From NCBI GenBank assembly GCA_034422455.1, contig DAOUJQ010000012.1, positions 1 to 64,000 on the forward strand: a stretch of DNA of 64,000 nt, written 5' to 3'. The notes under the pieces were generated by a model that saw nothing but the letters and a program-made list of their open reading frames with translations, made no database searches and was not told the origin of the DNA. A program made the translations under genes and the position numbers. The stretch comes from UBA1127 sp034422455 (GTDB lineage: Bacteria; Chloroflexota; Dehalococcoidia; Lucifugimonadales; UBA1127). Below are positions 16,201 to 24,718 of the stretch, piece after piece (the first letter of the stretch is position 1; each line of letters begins with the position of its first letter).

Positions 16201-17034
16201 ATGCCGGAGAGACGACCACGCTTGGAAGGGAAGGTCGCCGTCGTCACGGGCGGCGGCAGCATCGCCGAGGGCATCGGCAACGGCAAGGCTACCAGCGTCC
16301 TGTTCGCGCGCGAGGGCGCGAAGGTGCTCGTGGTGGACGTCATCGAGGCGGCCGCCCAGGACACGGTCGACATGATCACGGAGGAGGGCGGCGAGGCGTC
16401 GGTATTCGTCGCCGACGTGACCAGCTCGGACGACTGCTACGCCATGTGCCGGGCCGCCGTCGACCGGTACGGGCGCCTCGACATCCTGGTCAACAACGTC
16501 GGCATCTCGTCCCGCGGCAACGTGCTCACGCTTGACATCGAGGAGTGGGACAACGTGATGGACGTCAACGTCAAGAGCGTGGTCTTCGCCAGCCGCGCGG
16601 CCATCCCCCACATGATCGAGGGCGGGGGCGGCGCCATCACGAACCTGTCTTCCATCGCGGGCCTCCGGGCGCACTCGCCGCTGGCTTACTCCGTCTCCAA
16701 GACCGCCATCGTCGGCATCACGCAGACCATGGCCTCCGACCACGGGCGCGACCTCATCCGCGTCAACGCCATTGCGCCGGGGCAGGTCTACACACCGCGC
16801 ATGGAGCTGCGCATGACCGAGTCGCTGCGCGGGCTGCGCGTCGAGACGGCGCCACTGGGCACCGAGGGCACCGCGTGGGACATCGGCTGGGCCAACGTCT
16901 ACCTGGCGAGCGACGAGGCGCGCTGGGTCACCGGCGTCACGCTGTCCGTCGACGCCGGGCTCGCCGTGACCACGCCCGCGACGCACAACTTCCAGCGCAG
17001 CGAGGCCATGGAGCGGGAGAAGCGGCAGTCCTGA
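16201..17034 (+). CDS. Short-chain dehydrogenase/reductase (SDR)
   Basis: A classical NAD(P)-dependent SDR of 277 residues. It shows a TGGGSIAEGIGNG nucleotide-binding loop near residue 17, VDV after the second strand, NNVG near residue 97, the catalytic Ser in NLSSIAG, and YSVSK with catalytic Tyr and Lys near residue 164. The glycine loop is slightly longer than the usual TGxxxGIG. ATG 16201 is preceded by GGAGGGAACC. It stands alone between repeat-rich spacers. The substrate is unknown. Confidence 0.92.
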   Translation: MPERRPRLEGKVAVVTGGGSIAEGIGNGKATSVLFAREGAKVLVVDVIEAAAQDTVDMITEEGGEASVFVADVTSSDDCYAMCRAAVDRYGRLDILVNNVGISSRGNVLTLDIEEWDNVMDVNVKSVVFASRAAIPHMIEGGGGAITNLSSIAGLRAHSPLAYSVSKTAIVGITQTMASDHGRDLIRVNAIAPGQVYTPRMELRMTESLRGLRVETAPLGTEGTAWDIGWANVYLASDEARWVTGVTLSVDAGLAVTTPATHNFQRSEAMEREKRQS

Positions 17035-17056
17035 TGGCTTCACCACTTCTCCGCCA

Positions 17057-17155
17057 CCGTCGTTCCTGCGTAGGCAGGAACCCCGCCGAACATAGGGAGG
17101 CCCTCATAGCGCGTGACCCCTACTCCGTCGCCCCTGCGAAGGCAGGGGCCCCGGC
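17057..17155. repeat. Palindromic dispersed repeats after the SDR gene
   Basis: A TCGTTCCTGCGTAGGCAGGA palindrome (about 17059-17080) and a GTCGCCCCTGCGAAGGCAGG palindrome (about 17129-17150) fill the gap before the MFS gene. Confidence 0.7.
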
Positions 17156-17230
17156 AAATGCAACCCCCTTTACCTCGCCCCGCCCGTACGAAGACCGTGA
17201 CCGAGCACGGGTGGCGTGGCGTTTGCTCTA

Positions 17231-18472
17231 ATGCTGCGCCCTCTAGCCCGCATCCCGACCTTCCGCTCGCTGATCGTCCGCGACTGGGCCACGCTGTGGA
17301 TGGCGGGCCACCTCTGGCACCTGTCCTTCTGGATGGACCTCATCGTCCTCGGGTGGCTGGTGCTGGAGCTGACCGACTCGCCGTTGCTGGTCGCGCTGGT
17401 CGGCACGTTCCGGCTCATCCCGCTGGGGCTGCTCGGGCCCGTTGCAGGCTCCCTCGGCGACCGGCTGCCCAAGAAGCAAATGCTCATTGGCGCCCAGTGC
17501 ATCAACCTGACCGTGACGATCGCCTTCACCGTCGTCCTGCTGCTGGGCGAGGAGCGGGTCTGGCTCGTGTACGTCATCGCGCTGCTCACCGGCTCGGCGT
17601 GGGCGATCGACTTCCCCGTGCGCCGCGCCTTCATCCGTGACCTGCTGCCGGGGCGGGTCATCGTCAACGCAATGGCCATCGACGCTGCCTCCCTGTTGGG
17701 GTCGGTCATGTTCGGCCGGTGGACGGCGGGCGTCGTCCTCGCTCTCTCCGGGCCGCCGGCCGCCTATGCGCTCATGACCGCGTTCTACGCGGTTGGTATG
17801 GTGATGCTGCTCCGCGTCCCTGACCCTAACGCCGGGAAGCCCGTCGTCGGGCCCTCCCGCAACGTCGTGGTCGCGGTGGCGCTGGATTTGGGCGCGGGGC
17901 TGGCCTTCGTCTGGCGCACCCCCGTCCTGCGCGCCGTGCTGCTGGTGACGTTCGCGATAAACCTCTTCGTCGCGCCCTACCTGCAGCTCACGCCGGTGTT
18001 CGCCCGCGAGGTCTACGGCGTCGGCCCCGCGTGGCTCGGCCTGCTGAGCGGCATGGACGGGCTCGGCGCGCTGACGGCGTCCATCATCCTGGCCAGCGCG
18101 GTCGGCCTCAAACGGCTGGGGCGCGTCTTTGGCGGCGGGGCGCTCCTCATCTCGGCGATGATAGTGCTCTTCAGCCAGGCGCCGACGCACTGGTGGGCGA
18201 TGCCGCTGCTGGCCGTCGGCGGCCTCGGCATCGGCGCCTTTGCGACGATGCAGACCACCCTCTCCGTCGTCTACGCGACGCCGGAGATGCGGAGCCGCGC
18301 GATGGGCGCCGTCGCCCTCGGCATCGGCATGATGCCGATCGGCATGGCCTTCGTCGGCGCGCTCGCCGAGGCCTTCGGCGCGCCCCGGGCCCTCGGCATG
18401 ACCGCGGCGACGGGGTTCCTGCTCATCCTGGCGGTCGTCGTCTTCCAGCCCGCCCTGCGCCGCGCCCGATAG
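17231..18472 (+). CDS. MFS transporter, MFS_3/EntS-like exporter
   Basis: The protein is strongly hydrophobic with about ten to twelve membrane segments. It carries the MFS loop signature GSLGDRLPKKQML after helix 2, and the second-half counterpart includes GLLSGMDGLGALTASIILA. The N-terminal arrangement FRSLIVRDWATLWMAG and DSPLLVALVGTFRLIP resembles the MFS_3 group, which includes EntS-like exporters. The frame is open to GTG 17216, but ATG 17231 places the start closer to the usual family N terminus; neither has a clear Shine-Dalgarno. The substrate is unknown. Confidence 0.87.
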   Translation: MLRPLARIPTFRSLIVRDWATLWMAGHLWHLSFWMDLIVLGWLVLELTDSPLLVALVGTFRLIPLGLLGPVAGSLGDRLPKKQMLIGAQCINLTVTIAFTVVLLLGEERVWLVYVIALLTGSAWAIDFPVRRAFIRDLLPGRVIVNAMAIDAASLLGSVMFGRWTAGVVLALSGPPAAYALMTAFYAVGMVMLLRVPDPNAGKPVVGPSRNVVVAVALDLGAGLAFVWRTPVLRAVLLVTFAINLFVAPYLQLTPVFAREVYGVGPAWLGLLSGMDGLGALTASIILASAVGLKRLGRVFGGGALLISAMIVLFSQAPTHWWAMPLLAVGGLGIGAFATMQTTLSVVYATPEMRSRAMGAVALGIGMMPIGMAFVGALAEAFGAPRALGMTAATGFLLILAVVVFQPALRRAR

Positions 18473-18567
18473 GGCCGAAAAAGGGGCTGGCATTTCGGCC
18501 TTGACTTGCTATGCTTGGATGGCAAAATTGCCACGCCGCAACTATCGATTGCCTGTGAGGAGCGTGA

Positions 18568-19821
18568 ATGCCTGACCGTAAGGAAATGGGCCGCCTCATG
18601 ACCAGGCGACTGCCCCGGCAAATGATGGCCTTCCTCGTTGCCGGCGGCGTCGTGGGGGCCAGCCAGGGCTTTCAGGTCTTCTTGGTCGGCGGGATGGTCC
18701 GCGACATCCTCCTGAACCGGCCGACGCGGGACCCGGACCTGCTCGTGCAGGAGACCGTGCCGGTCATCGACGCCTCGTCCAGGTACGGCGCGATGCTGGC
18801 GGCGGCGCTGCGCGGGACCGTGTCGCTGCCGTCGCAGTTCGGCACGGTGAAGGTCGAGGCGAGCGGGCTGGACATCGACATCGCGTCGGCGCGCCGGGAG
18901 ACATACGCGTCGCCGGGCGCGCTCCCGGACGTCAGGCCCGCGACGATCGAGCGCGACATGGCCCGCCGCGACTTCACCGTCAACGCCATCGCGGTTGACC
19001 TCAGCCCCAAGACCTTCGGCACGGTGGTCGACCTCCACGGCGGCGTCGCCGACCTGGAGCAGGGCGTCATCGCGACGCTCCACGACGCCAGCTTCAAGGA
19101 CGATCCCACGCGCCTGTTCCGCGCCGTCCGGTACGCGTCGCGGATCGGCCTGCGCATGTCCATGATGACGGAGGCGACCCTCCGCCGCGACGTCCGCTAC
19201 GTGGCGGAGCTCAGCGGCGACCGCGTCCGGCATGAGCTGGAGCGCATGTTCCAGGAGGCCGAGCCGGAGGCTGCGCTGGCCCGCGCCGGCGACCTCGGCC
19301 TGCTGGGCGCCGTCCTGCCCGCGCTGACCTGGACCGCGGCGATGAGCGCCGCCGCGCCGACGTTGCGGGAGACCGGGCCGCTCGCCTGCCTCGCGCTGCT
19401 GGCGTCGCCCCTGTCGCGCGAGGGCGCCGGCGCCCTCATCGCCCGCCTCAACGCGCCCAAGCCGTGGGCCGAGGTGATCGAGGACACCGTCGCCGTGCGG
19501 GAGCGGCTGCCGGAAATCGGTGGCGAGGGGATCACCTCGTCCGGCGTGTACGCCGCCCTCGAAGCGGCTTCCGTCGAAGCGGTGCAGGCATGGGCCGCGC
19601 TGACCATGGAGGAAGTGACCGCCGGCCGGTTGCGCGACTACCTGGACCGTTTGCGGCACGTCCGCACAGAGCTCACCGGCGACGACCTCCTCGCGCTCGG
19701 CGTGCCGGAGGGCCCGCGTGTCGGCGAGCTGCTGCGGGAGCTGCTCGTAGCGCGGCTCGACGGCGCCGCCAGCACCCGCGCCGACGAGGAAGCCATCGTG
19801 CGGCGCGGCTTGTCATCGTAG
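18568..19821 (+). CDS. CCA tRNA nucleotidyltransferase / poly(A) polymerase family
   Basis: The N-terminal nucleotidyltransferase domain has VFLVGGMVRDILLNR, then RDPDLLV with the two metal-binding aspartates, the ERDMARRDFTVNAIAVDL motif and the neck sequence HDASFKDDPTRLFRAVRYAS. The C-terminal half is helical, without a recognisable HD hydrolase motif. The length of 417 residues suits a bacterial class II CCA-adding or A-adding enzyme. The ATG follows TGTGAGGAGCG. Class II CCA-adding enzymes and poly(A) polymerases cannot be told apart safely by eye, so no symbol is given. The gene ends 40 bases before the selenoprotein gene. Confidence 0.88.
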   Translation: MPDRKEMGRLMTRRLPRQMMAFLVAGGVVGASQGFQVFLVGGMVRDILLNRPTRDPDLLVQETVPVIDASSRYGAMLAAALRGTVSLPSQFGTVKVEASGLDIDIASARRETYASPGALPDVRPATIERDMARRDFTVNAIAVDLSPKTFGTVVDLHGGVADLEQGVIATLHDASFKDDPTRLFRAVRYASRIGLRMSMMTEATLRRDVRYVAELSGDRVRHELERMFQEAEPEAALARAGDLGLLGAVLPALTWTAAMSAAAPTLRETGPLACLALLASPLSREGAGALIARLNAPKPWAEVIEDTVAVRERLPEIGGEGITSSGVYAALEAASVEAVQAWAALTMEEVTAGRLRDYLDRLRHVRTELTGDDLLALGVPEGPRVGELLRELLVARLDGAASTRADEEAIVRRGLSS

Positions 19822-19861
19822 GTAGAATGGACGCACAGAACCTGCCTTGAAAGGAACCGCC

Positions 19862-20209
19862 ATGGCCAAGGAAGCGTACGTCTACACCTGGAAGCGCTGA
19901 AGCACCTGCCGCAAGGTGAGAGAGGCTCTCTCACAGGCAGGCGTGTCCGTCACGGAGCGCGACTTCTTTGCCGACCGGCTCTCGGAGGACGAGCTTCGTG
20001 CGCTGGCGGCGGAGTCGTCGGCGACCGCGATGTTCTCTGCCAAGAGCCCCACGGTGAAGAAGCTTGGGCTGGACGTTGACGCCCTCAGCGACGACGAGAA
20101 GCTGCAGCTCATGGCCGGCGAGCCGCGCCTTATCCGCCGCCCCATCGTCGTCCTCGACGGCGTGACCTACCCCGGCGCCACAGTGAAGTCGCTGTCCGGC
20201 GCGCTGTAG
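19862..20209 (+). CDS. ArsC/Spx-family selenoprotein with in-frame TGA (Sec13)
   Basis: Translation from ATG 19862, preceded by AAAGGAACCGCC, gives MAKEAYVYTWKR, then TGA at 19898-19900, then STCRKVREALSQAG and on to TAG at 20207. Read through, it is a 115-residue thioredoxin-fold protein of the ArsC/Spx family. The TGA takes the place of the first Cys in the family's redox motif, giving U-S-T-C. Downstream family hallmarks are VTERDFFADRLSEDELRAL, FSAKSPTVKKLGLD and GEPRLIRRPIVVLDG, the last with the conserved Arg pair before Pro. A long hairpin starts four bases after the TGA, and selB lies 10 kb upstream. Probably a thiol-dependent reductase; arsenate as substrate is not shown. Ordinary gene callers would truncate it to start at GTG 19916. 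Confidence 0.88.
19905..19941 (+). promoter_or_regulatory. SECIS element of the selenoprotein gene
   Basis: A lower stem CCTGCC (19905-19910) pairs with GGCAGG (19936-19941). After a five-base bulge, an upper stem GTGAGAGA (19916-19923) pairs with TCTCTCAC (19927-19934), closing a GGC loop at 19924-19926. The loop starts 23 bases after the TGA and begins with G, in line with the general bacterial SECIS pattern of a short upper stem and a guanine at the start of the apical loop. Confidence 0.85.
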
Positions 20210-20211
20210 CC

Positions 20212-20368
20212 CCCGTCGCCCCTGCGCAGGCAGGGGCCCCGACAAACGCGACCTTCACTTCTTCGTTCTTGCGCAGGCAGAGCCTGTCCCCGCGTAGGCG
20301 GGGAAACCCAGAGGGGCGGTCGATGGGGCGGGGCCGTAAGGGCGACCTTCGTGGTCGCCCGATGCCCC
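20212..20368. repeat. Palindromic dispersed repeats after the selenoprotein gene
   Basis: The gap holds a GTCGCCCCTGCGCAGGCAGG palindrome (about 20215-20234), a TTCTTGCGCAGGCAGAGCCT variant (about 20265-20285) and a GGGCGACC..GGTCGCCC hairpin (about 20339-20360). No gene is seen. Confidence 0.7.
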
Positions 20369-21241
20369 TCACTCCCGCGATCGCGCCGTGTTCCGCCGCC
20401 TGAAGAACAGGTACTGCTGAGCATAGCCCGCGTACGGCCCGAACGCCTCCCGCGTCCACGCCACCAGGTCACGGTACCGCAGGCTCTTGCCGTCCAGGTA
20501 CCACTCCTCCAGCGCGCGGCGCACCCACCGGTCGACGGGCACGGCGTCCAGCTGCTCCAGCGCGAAGACCAGCACGCAGTCGGCAACCTTCTCCCCCACG
20601 CCCGGCAGCGCGACCAGCGCCGCCTTGGCGTCCTCGTACGGCGCGTCCCGCAGCGCGTACAGGTCGAGCGCGCCGCTCGCGACGGCCTCCGCCGTGCCCG
20701 CGACGTACCTCGCCCGGTACCCGAGGCCCAACTCGCGGAGGCGCTCCTCCCCGGTCCCGGCCAGCGCGTCGGGCGTCGGGAACGTGCTCCGCGTGAGCGA
20801 CCCCAGGGTCGCTGTGCCGCCCAGCGTGTCCGCCAGCGTCTCCTGCATCTTCGCGATGCGCGGGATGTTAGAGTTCTGCGAGCAGATGAAGGCGATCAGG
20901 CACTCCCACGGGTCCTGCCGCAGGATGCGCAGCCCCCAATGCCGGTCTACCGCCGCCGCCAGCCGCTCGTCCCGGCGGAGCTGGGCGTAGATGGCGGGCA
21001 GGTCGTCGTCCAGGCGGAAGTAGTCGCTCACGGCCCGCGCCGCGTCGGGCAGCGACGCCGGGTCGTAGGCGACGCGCAGGCCGGCGTCGTCCCGCTCCAG
21101 CGTCAGCAGCCGTCCCTCGATGAAGCCGCTCCACACGCCGTCGTCGTCGTGCCAGCGGAACGCCTGCCCGCTCTCCAGCGTCAGCGGCAGGTCGAGCGGC
21201 TGGTCAACGGCGACGTGCGCGGCGGCGAGTGCGGTGGACAT
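20369..21241 (-). CDS. 8-oxoguanine DNA glycosylase, OGG1 family
   Basis: The 290-residue protein begins with the OGG N-terminal domain, including LESGQAFRWHDDDGVWSGFI. It continues into an HhH-GPD domain: CSQNSNIPRI, then LPGVGEKVADCVLVF, where the Lys is the expected Schiff-base nucleophile, and VPVDRWVRR, which holds the catalytic Asp. The hairpin lacks the Cys cluster of the Nth/MutY families. The enzyme should remove 8-oxoG paired with C and nick the abasic strand. The size is typical of bacterial OGG1-like enzymes. It runs opposite to the selenoprotein gene and probably stands alone. Confidence 0.92.
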   Translation of the reverse strand: MSTALAAAHVAVDQPLDLPLTLESGQAFRWHDDDGVWSGFIEGRLLTLERDDAGLRVAYDPASLPDAARAVSDYFRLDDDLPAIYAQLRRDERLAAAVDRHWGLRILRQDPWECLIAFICSQNSNIPRIAKMQETLADTLGGTATLGSLTRSTFPTPDALAGTGEERLRELGLGYRARYVAGTAEAVASGALDLYALRDAPYEDAKAALVALPGVGEKVADCVLVFALEQLDAVPVDRWVRRALEEWYLDGKSLRYRDLVAWTREAFGPYAGYAQQYLFFRRRNTARSRE

Positions 21242-21346
21242 GCCGCCAGTATACGAGGGTCTTCATGCACATGGACTAGCTGGGAGGTCGTCATTCCCGC
21301 GAAAGCCGGAATCCAGAGGGAGCATGCGGTGGGTCTCCCTACCCTT

Positions 21347-24259
21347 CTACTGCCCCGCCCCCGCGCTGAGCCACCGCCGCACGATGCCCGGCATGTCGCG
21401 GAGCTGCGGCTGCTCGACGGTGCACTGCGGCAGTGAGTTCAGGAACAGTCGCCCGTACGAGCGCGCCGTCAGCCGCCGGTCGAGCACGGCGACGACGCCC
21501 CGGTCGCTAGCCGTGCGGATGAGCCGCCCGAACCCCTGCCGGAAGCGCAGGACGGCCTGCGGCACGGCGTACTCCTTGAACGGCTCCTCGTACCCTTCCG
21601 ACCGCGCGGCGAACACCGGCTCCGTCGGCACGTCGAACGGCAGGCGCGTCAGCACGAGCACGGTGAGGACGTCGCCCGCCAGGTCCACGCCCTCCCAGAA
21701 GCTCGCGGTGCCCAGCAGCAGCGCCTTGGGGTTGCCCAGGAACTCCTCGATCAGCGCGGCGGGCGCCCCGTCGACGCCCTGCGCCAGCACCCGGATGTCG
21801 TCGCCCTCGAGCGCCGCGCGGGCCGTCTCCGCCGCGGCCCGGAGCGCGGCGTGCGACGTGAACAGCGCCATGGTGTGGCCGTCCGCCGCGCGCGCCAGCT
21901 CGGTCACCGTCCGCGCGATCGTTGCCGCAAACCCCGGGCTGTTCGGCTCCGGCATGTCCCTGGGGATGCAGACCAGCGCCGACTGGGGGTAGTTGAACGG
22001 CGACCCGAGCAGCAGCTCCTGCGCGTCCTGAAGCCCCAGCCGCTCGCGGATGGGCTCGAAGCTGCCGGCCACCGTCAGCGTCGCGCTGGTGAGCACGACG
22101 CTCTCCCGCCGCTCGAACAGGCGCTCGCGCAGGATCTCGCCGACGTGCAGCGGTGCGATGCACAGCGCGACGTTGCTCAGTTGCGTCCCCTCGACCCAGT
22201 AGATGCTCTCGGCGTCCGGGTTGTACATGAACCGGTCCGCGTTGACGCGCAGCTCGATGAGCGTGCCCTCCCGCGTCGCCAGCTCCGAGCGGATGGTGTC
22301 GTAGTCGGCGACATCGCTCTCCTCCAGCCCGTCCAGCGATGCGTGCAGCGCGCCGACCGCCCGGACCACGTCGCCGATGGCGCTGCTGGGGTTCTCCCAC
22401 GTGATCTCCAACGAGGCCCAGTCCGGTTGGGCGCGGACGGCCGGGGTGACGCGCAGGGGGTTCTGCTGCCCCGGCGTGGCGTCGTCCCTGCCCTGGGCGT
22501 AGCGCAGCAGGCGGGGGAAGAACTCGTCCAGTCGCTCCCGGGCGCGGGAGGCCGCCTGCGACACCTGCTCGGCGGCCTCCGCGGTTGCCTGCCGCCGGGA
22601 TTGCGCCGCCGGGGACATGCGGAATGCGTTGACGGTGTCCGCCACAAGGCCGCGGGGACCGGCCAGCTCGTCCAGCAGCTCCGCCAGTTGCGCGTGGGCC
22701 ACGCGGATGCCGAGCTGGCTGGTGGCCTCCGCCTCCAGGTGTTGCGCCTCGTCGATGACGAGGTGCTCGTATTCGGGGATCAGGCCGCCGCCCCTCGCGA
22801 GGTCCGACAGCAGCAGCGAGTGGTTCACGATGATGACCGACGCGGCGTCGGCGCGGTCCCGGGCGGCGCGAAGGAAGCAGGCGCCCTCTCCCGCAGGGCA
22901 TTGCCAGCTGCCCTGGGAATTGAGCTTGTCCCACACGTTGTTGTCCGGGCGGGTGGTGCGCAGCTCGGCGCGGTCGCCGGTCTCCGTGTCCTGCAGCCAG
23001 CGGGTCAGCTTGCCCAGGAAGCGCGCCTCGTCCACGTTCAGGGTGTTCTGCGTCCGCATGTGCGACCACCGCCGCAGGCAGAGGTAGTTGGCGCGGCCCT
23101 TGAGCGTCGTGTAGCGCAGCTCTCCCGCGCCGGGGACTCCCGCGGCCTCCAGCGTCTTCGCGGCCATCTCCACGTCTTTGGACGCAAGCTGCTCCTGCAG
23201 GCTGATGGTGTTGGTGGAGACGACGACGCGCGTGTTGTTGCGCAGCGCAAAGGCTGCGGCGGGCAGCAGGTACGCCATGCTCTTGCCGACGCCCGTGCCG
23301 GCCTCGACGACGAGGTGGTGGCCTTCCTGGAACGCGCTCGCCACTGCCTCCAGCATCTGCTCCTGCTCGACGCGGTGCTCGAAGTTGGGCGCAACCGTCG
23401 ACAGCGCGCCGCCGGGCCCGGCAAGCGCGACCGCCATCGCAGCCGGGTCGAGGGGGACATCCGAGCCGTCAGCGGGGAGCTGCACCGAGCGCCGAGGCGC
23501 CCGGATGCGCTGCTCGAGCGCGCGGGTGTCCACGCCGCCGAGCACATTGGTGCGCGTGTTGCCGCGCGACGCCTGCTCGGACGCGACGGCGTCCAGGAGC
23601 CGCCCGAGGGGCCAGTTGGCGGCGCGCGCCAGCCGCGCAAGCTCGGCCACGATGCCGGGGTCGAGGTCCAGCGCCATGCCGACGAGCCGGTTGAACACCC
23701 GCTGCGTTGCGGTGGCGTCGCCGAGCGCGCGGTGCGCCCCCCACGGCCCCACCCCAAGCGAGCGCGCCAGCATGCCCAGCGAGTAGTTGCCGTTCGGCAG
23801 CAGCATGGACGCCAGGTCGCGGGTGTCGAAGACCGGGCCTGTGAACTGCACGCCCGCCTTGGCGAGGAAGTTGATGTCGAACGATACGTTATGTCCAATT
23901 ATCGGCGCGTCGCCCACGAACTCGCGCACCAGCGGGGCGACGGCCCCGAACGGCTCGGCGGCGTCCACCTCGGCCTGCTTGATCCCCGTGAGCCGCAGGA
24001 TGAAGGGCGTGAGCTGCCGCCTGGGGTTGGCGAGCGCGGACAGAGTGTCGACCACTGCGGCCCCGCGGAACTTGACGGCGCCCACCTCGATGATGGCGTC
24101 CTGGTCGGGGTCGAGGCCCGTCGTCTCCAGGTCGAGGCACACGAAGGCGTCTTGCAGGGAGAGTTCGCCGGTGGAGAGCAGCGTCACTGGGGTATCTCGC
24201 TCCAGTCTTGGAGATGATGAACGCTGAGGCGGGGCCCCCAGCGCTGTCGTTCCGCACAA
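21347..24259 (-). CDS. dinG: DnaQ-like exonuclease fused to a DinG-type helicase
   Basis: The N-terminal 200 residues form a DEDDh exonuclease domain with FVCLDLETTGLD, APIIGHNVSFDINFL and GAHRALGDATAT. The rest is an XPD/DinG-like superfamily 2 helicase: Walker A VEAGTGVGKSMAYLLP, the DEAQ box HLVIDEAQHLEAEA, a motif V region FWEGVDL, and motif VI QGFGRLIRTASDRG. This fusion matches the DinG proteins of Firmicutes and relatives. Only three cysteines lie in the region where an iron-sulfur cluster might sit (YLCLRRW, WQCPAGEGAC), so a complete cluster is doubtful. The likely start is either ATG 24259 or GTG 24187; the latter sits closer to the exonuclease domain. Neither has a good Shine-Dalgarno. 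Confidence 0.92.
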   Translation of the reverse strand: MCGTTALGAPPQRSSSPRLERDTPVTLLSTGELSLQDAFVCLDLETTGLDPDQDAIIEVGAVKFRGAAVVDTLSALANPRRQLTPFILRLTGIKQAEVDAAEPFGAVAPLVREFVGDAPIIGHNVSFDINFLAKAGVQFTGPVFDTRDLASMLLPNGNYSLGMLARSLGVGPWGAHRALGDATATQRVFNRLVGMALDLDPGIVAELARLARAANWPLGRLLDAVASEQASRGNTRTNVLGGVDTRALEQRIRAPRRSVQLPADGSDVPLDPAAMAVALAGPGGALSTVAPNFEHRVEQEQMLEAVASAFQEGHHLVVEAGTGVGKSMAYLLPAAAFALRNNTRVVVSTNTISLQEQLASKDVEMAAKTLEAAGVPGAGELRYTTLKGRANYLCLRRWSHMRTQNTLNVDEARFLGKLTRWLQDTETGDRAELRTTRPDNNVWDKLNSQGSWQCPAGEGACFLRAARDRADAASVIIVNHSLLLSDLARGGGLIPEYEHLVIDEAQHLEAEATSQLGIRVAHAQLAELLDELAGPRGLVADTVNAFRMSPAAQSRRQATAEAAEQVSQAASRARERLDEFFPRLLRYAQGRDDATPGQQNPLRVTPAVRAQPDWASLEITWENPSSAIGDVVRAVGALHASLDGLEESDVADYDTIRSELATREGTLIELRVNADRFMYNPDAESIYWVEGTQLSNVALCIAPLHVGEILRERLFERRESVVLTSATLTVAGSFEPIRERLGLQDAQELLLGSPFNYPQSALVCIPRDMPEPNSPGFAATIARTVTELARAADGHTMALFTSHAALRAAAETARAALEGDDIRVLAQGVDGAPAALIEEFLGNPKALLLGTASFWEGVDLAGDVLTVLVLTRLPFDVPTEPVFAARSEGYEEPFKEYAVPQAVLRFRQGFGRLIRTASDRGVVAVLDRRLTARSYGRLFLNSLPQCTVEQPQLRDMPGIVRRWLSAGAGQ

Positions 24260-24718
24260 CTATGCGAACATTCTAGCGCAGCGCGAGCAACAGCCGTCAA
24301 CCATACCTTCCCCTCCCTTCCTCTTGATGGGCTCAGGCGAGGGCCGAGCTCTTCCCCAACTGTTTTCCCGTGCCTCGCCCGGCAATGCATAACCGGGCCG
24401 TCGAATTGTTTCGCGATCCGGCGTAGCTGCGAGGAATTATTCTCAATTGATGCGCCGTAGCTATTTTGGGGGGTCTCAGCTATGGAAAAAAATTTTCCGC
24501 CCGTGAGAAACAATTCCTCCTTCTCCCTGCCTCGCGGCATGTGGTGATGGACGCAGGCCACCCGCCCAACTGCGGCAATGACGCAAGCGGCGTAGTCCAC
24601 GGCCTGGTTGAGGCCGGTTATCCGGTGTTCCATGGAGGAACAGTAGCGAGGGGCATGGCGTGAGGGCAATGGGGAGGTGTCAGGGTCCGGCCAGGCGAGG
24701 TCCCCTACGGTTCCGCCC
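24260..24718. other. Intergenic region with a hairpin element, no gene seen
   Basis: Short open frames here have no family signatures or ribosome binding sites. The main content is the third copy of the terminal-inverted-repeat element at 24431-24519 together with flanking sequence (GATCCGGCGTAGCTGCG at about 24415-24431) that also resembles the flank of copy 2 on the opposite strand. Confidence 0.6.
24431..24519. repeat. Terminal-inverted-repeat hairpin element, copy 3 (inverted)
   Basis: The arms GAGGAATTATTCTC (24431-24444) and GAGAAACAATTCCTC (24505-24519) pair with one A-C mismatch and one bulged A. Inside lies GGAAAAAAATTTTCC. Size, inner AT palindrome and arms match copies 1 and 2 read from the other strand. 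Confidence 0.65.

Noticed and set aside
5340..20360. Palindromic repeats as a CRISPR array
   Set aside because: Copies are scattered, irregularly spaced and partly inside genes; there are no uniform spacers and no cas genes.
21851..24217. 788-codon plus-strand frame opposite the DinG gene
   Set aside because: Shadow frame; composition is Arg/Gln/Leu-biased and the opposite strand has all helicase and exonuclease motifs.
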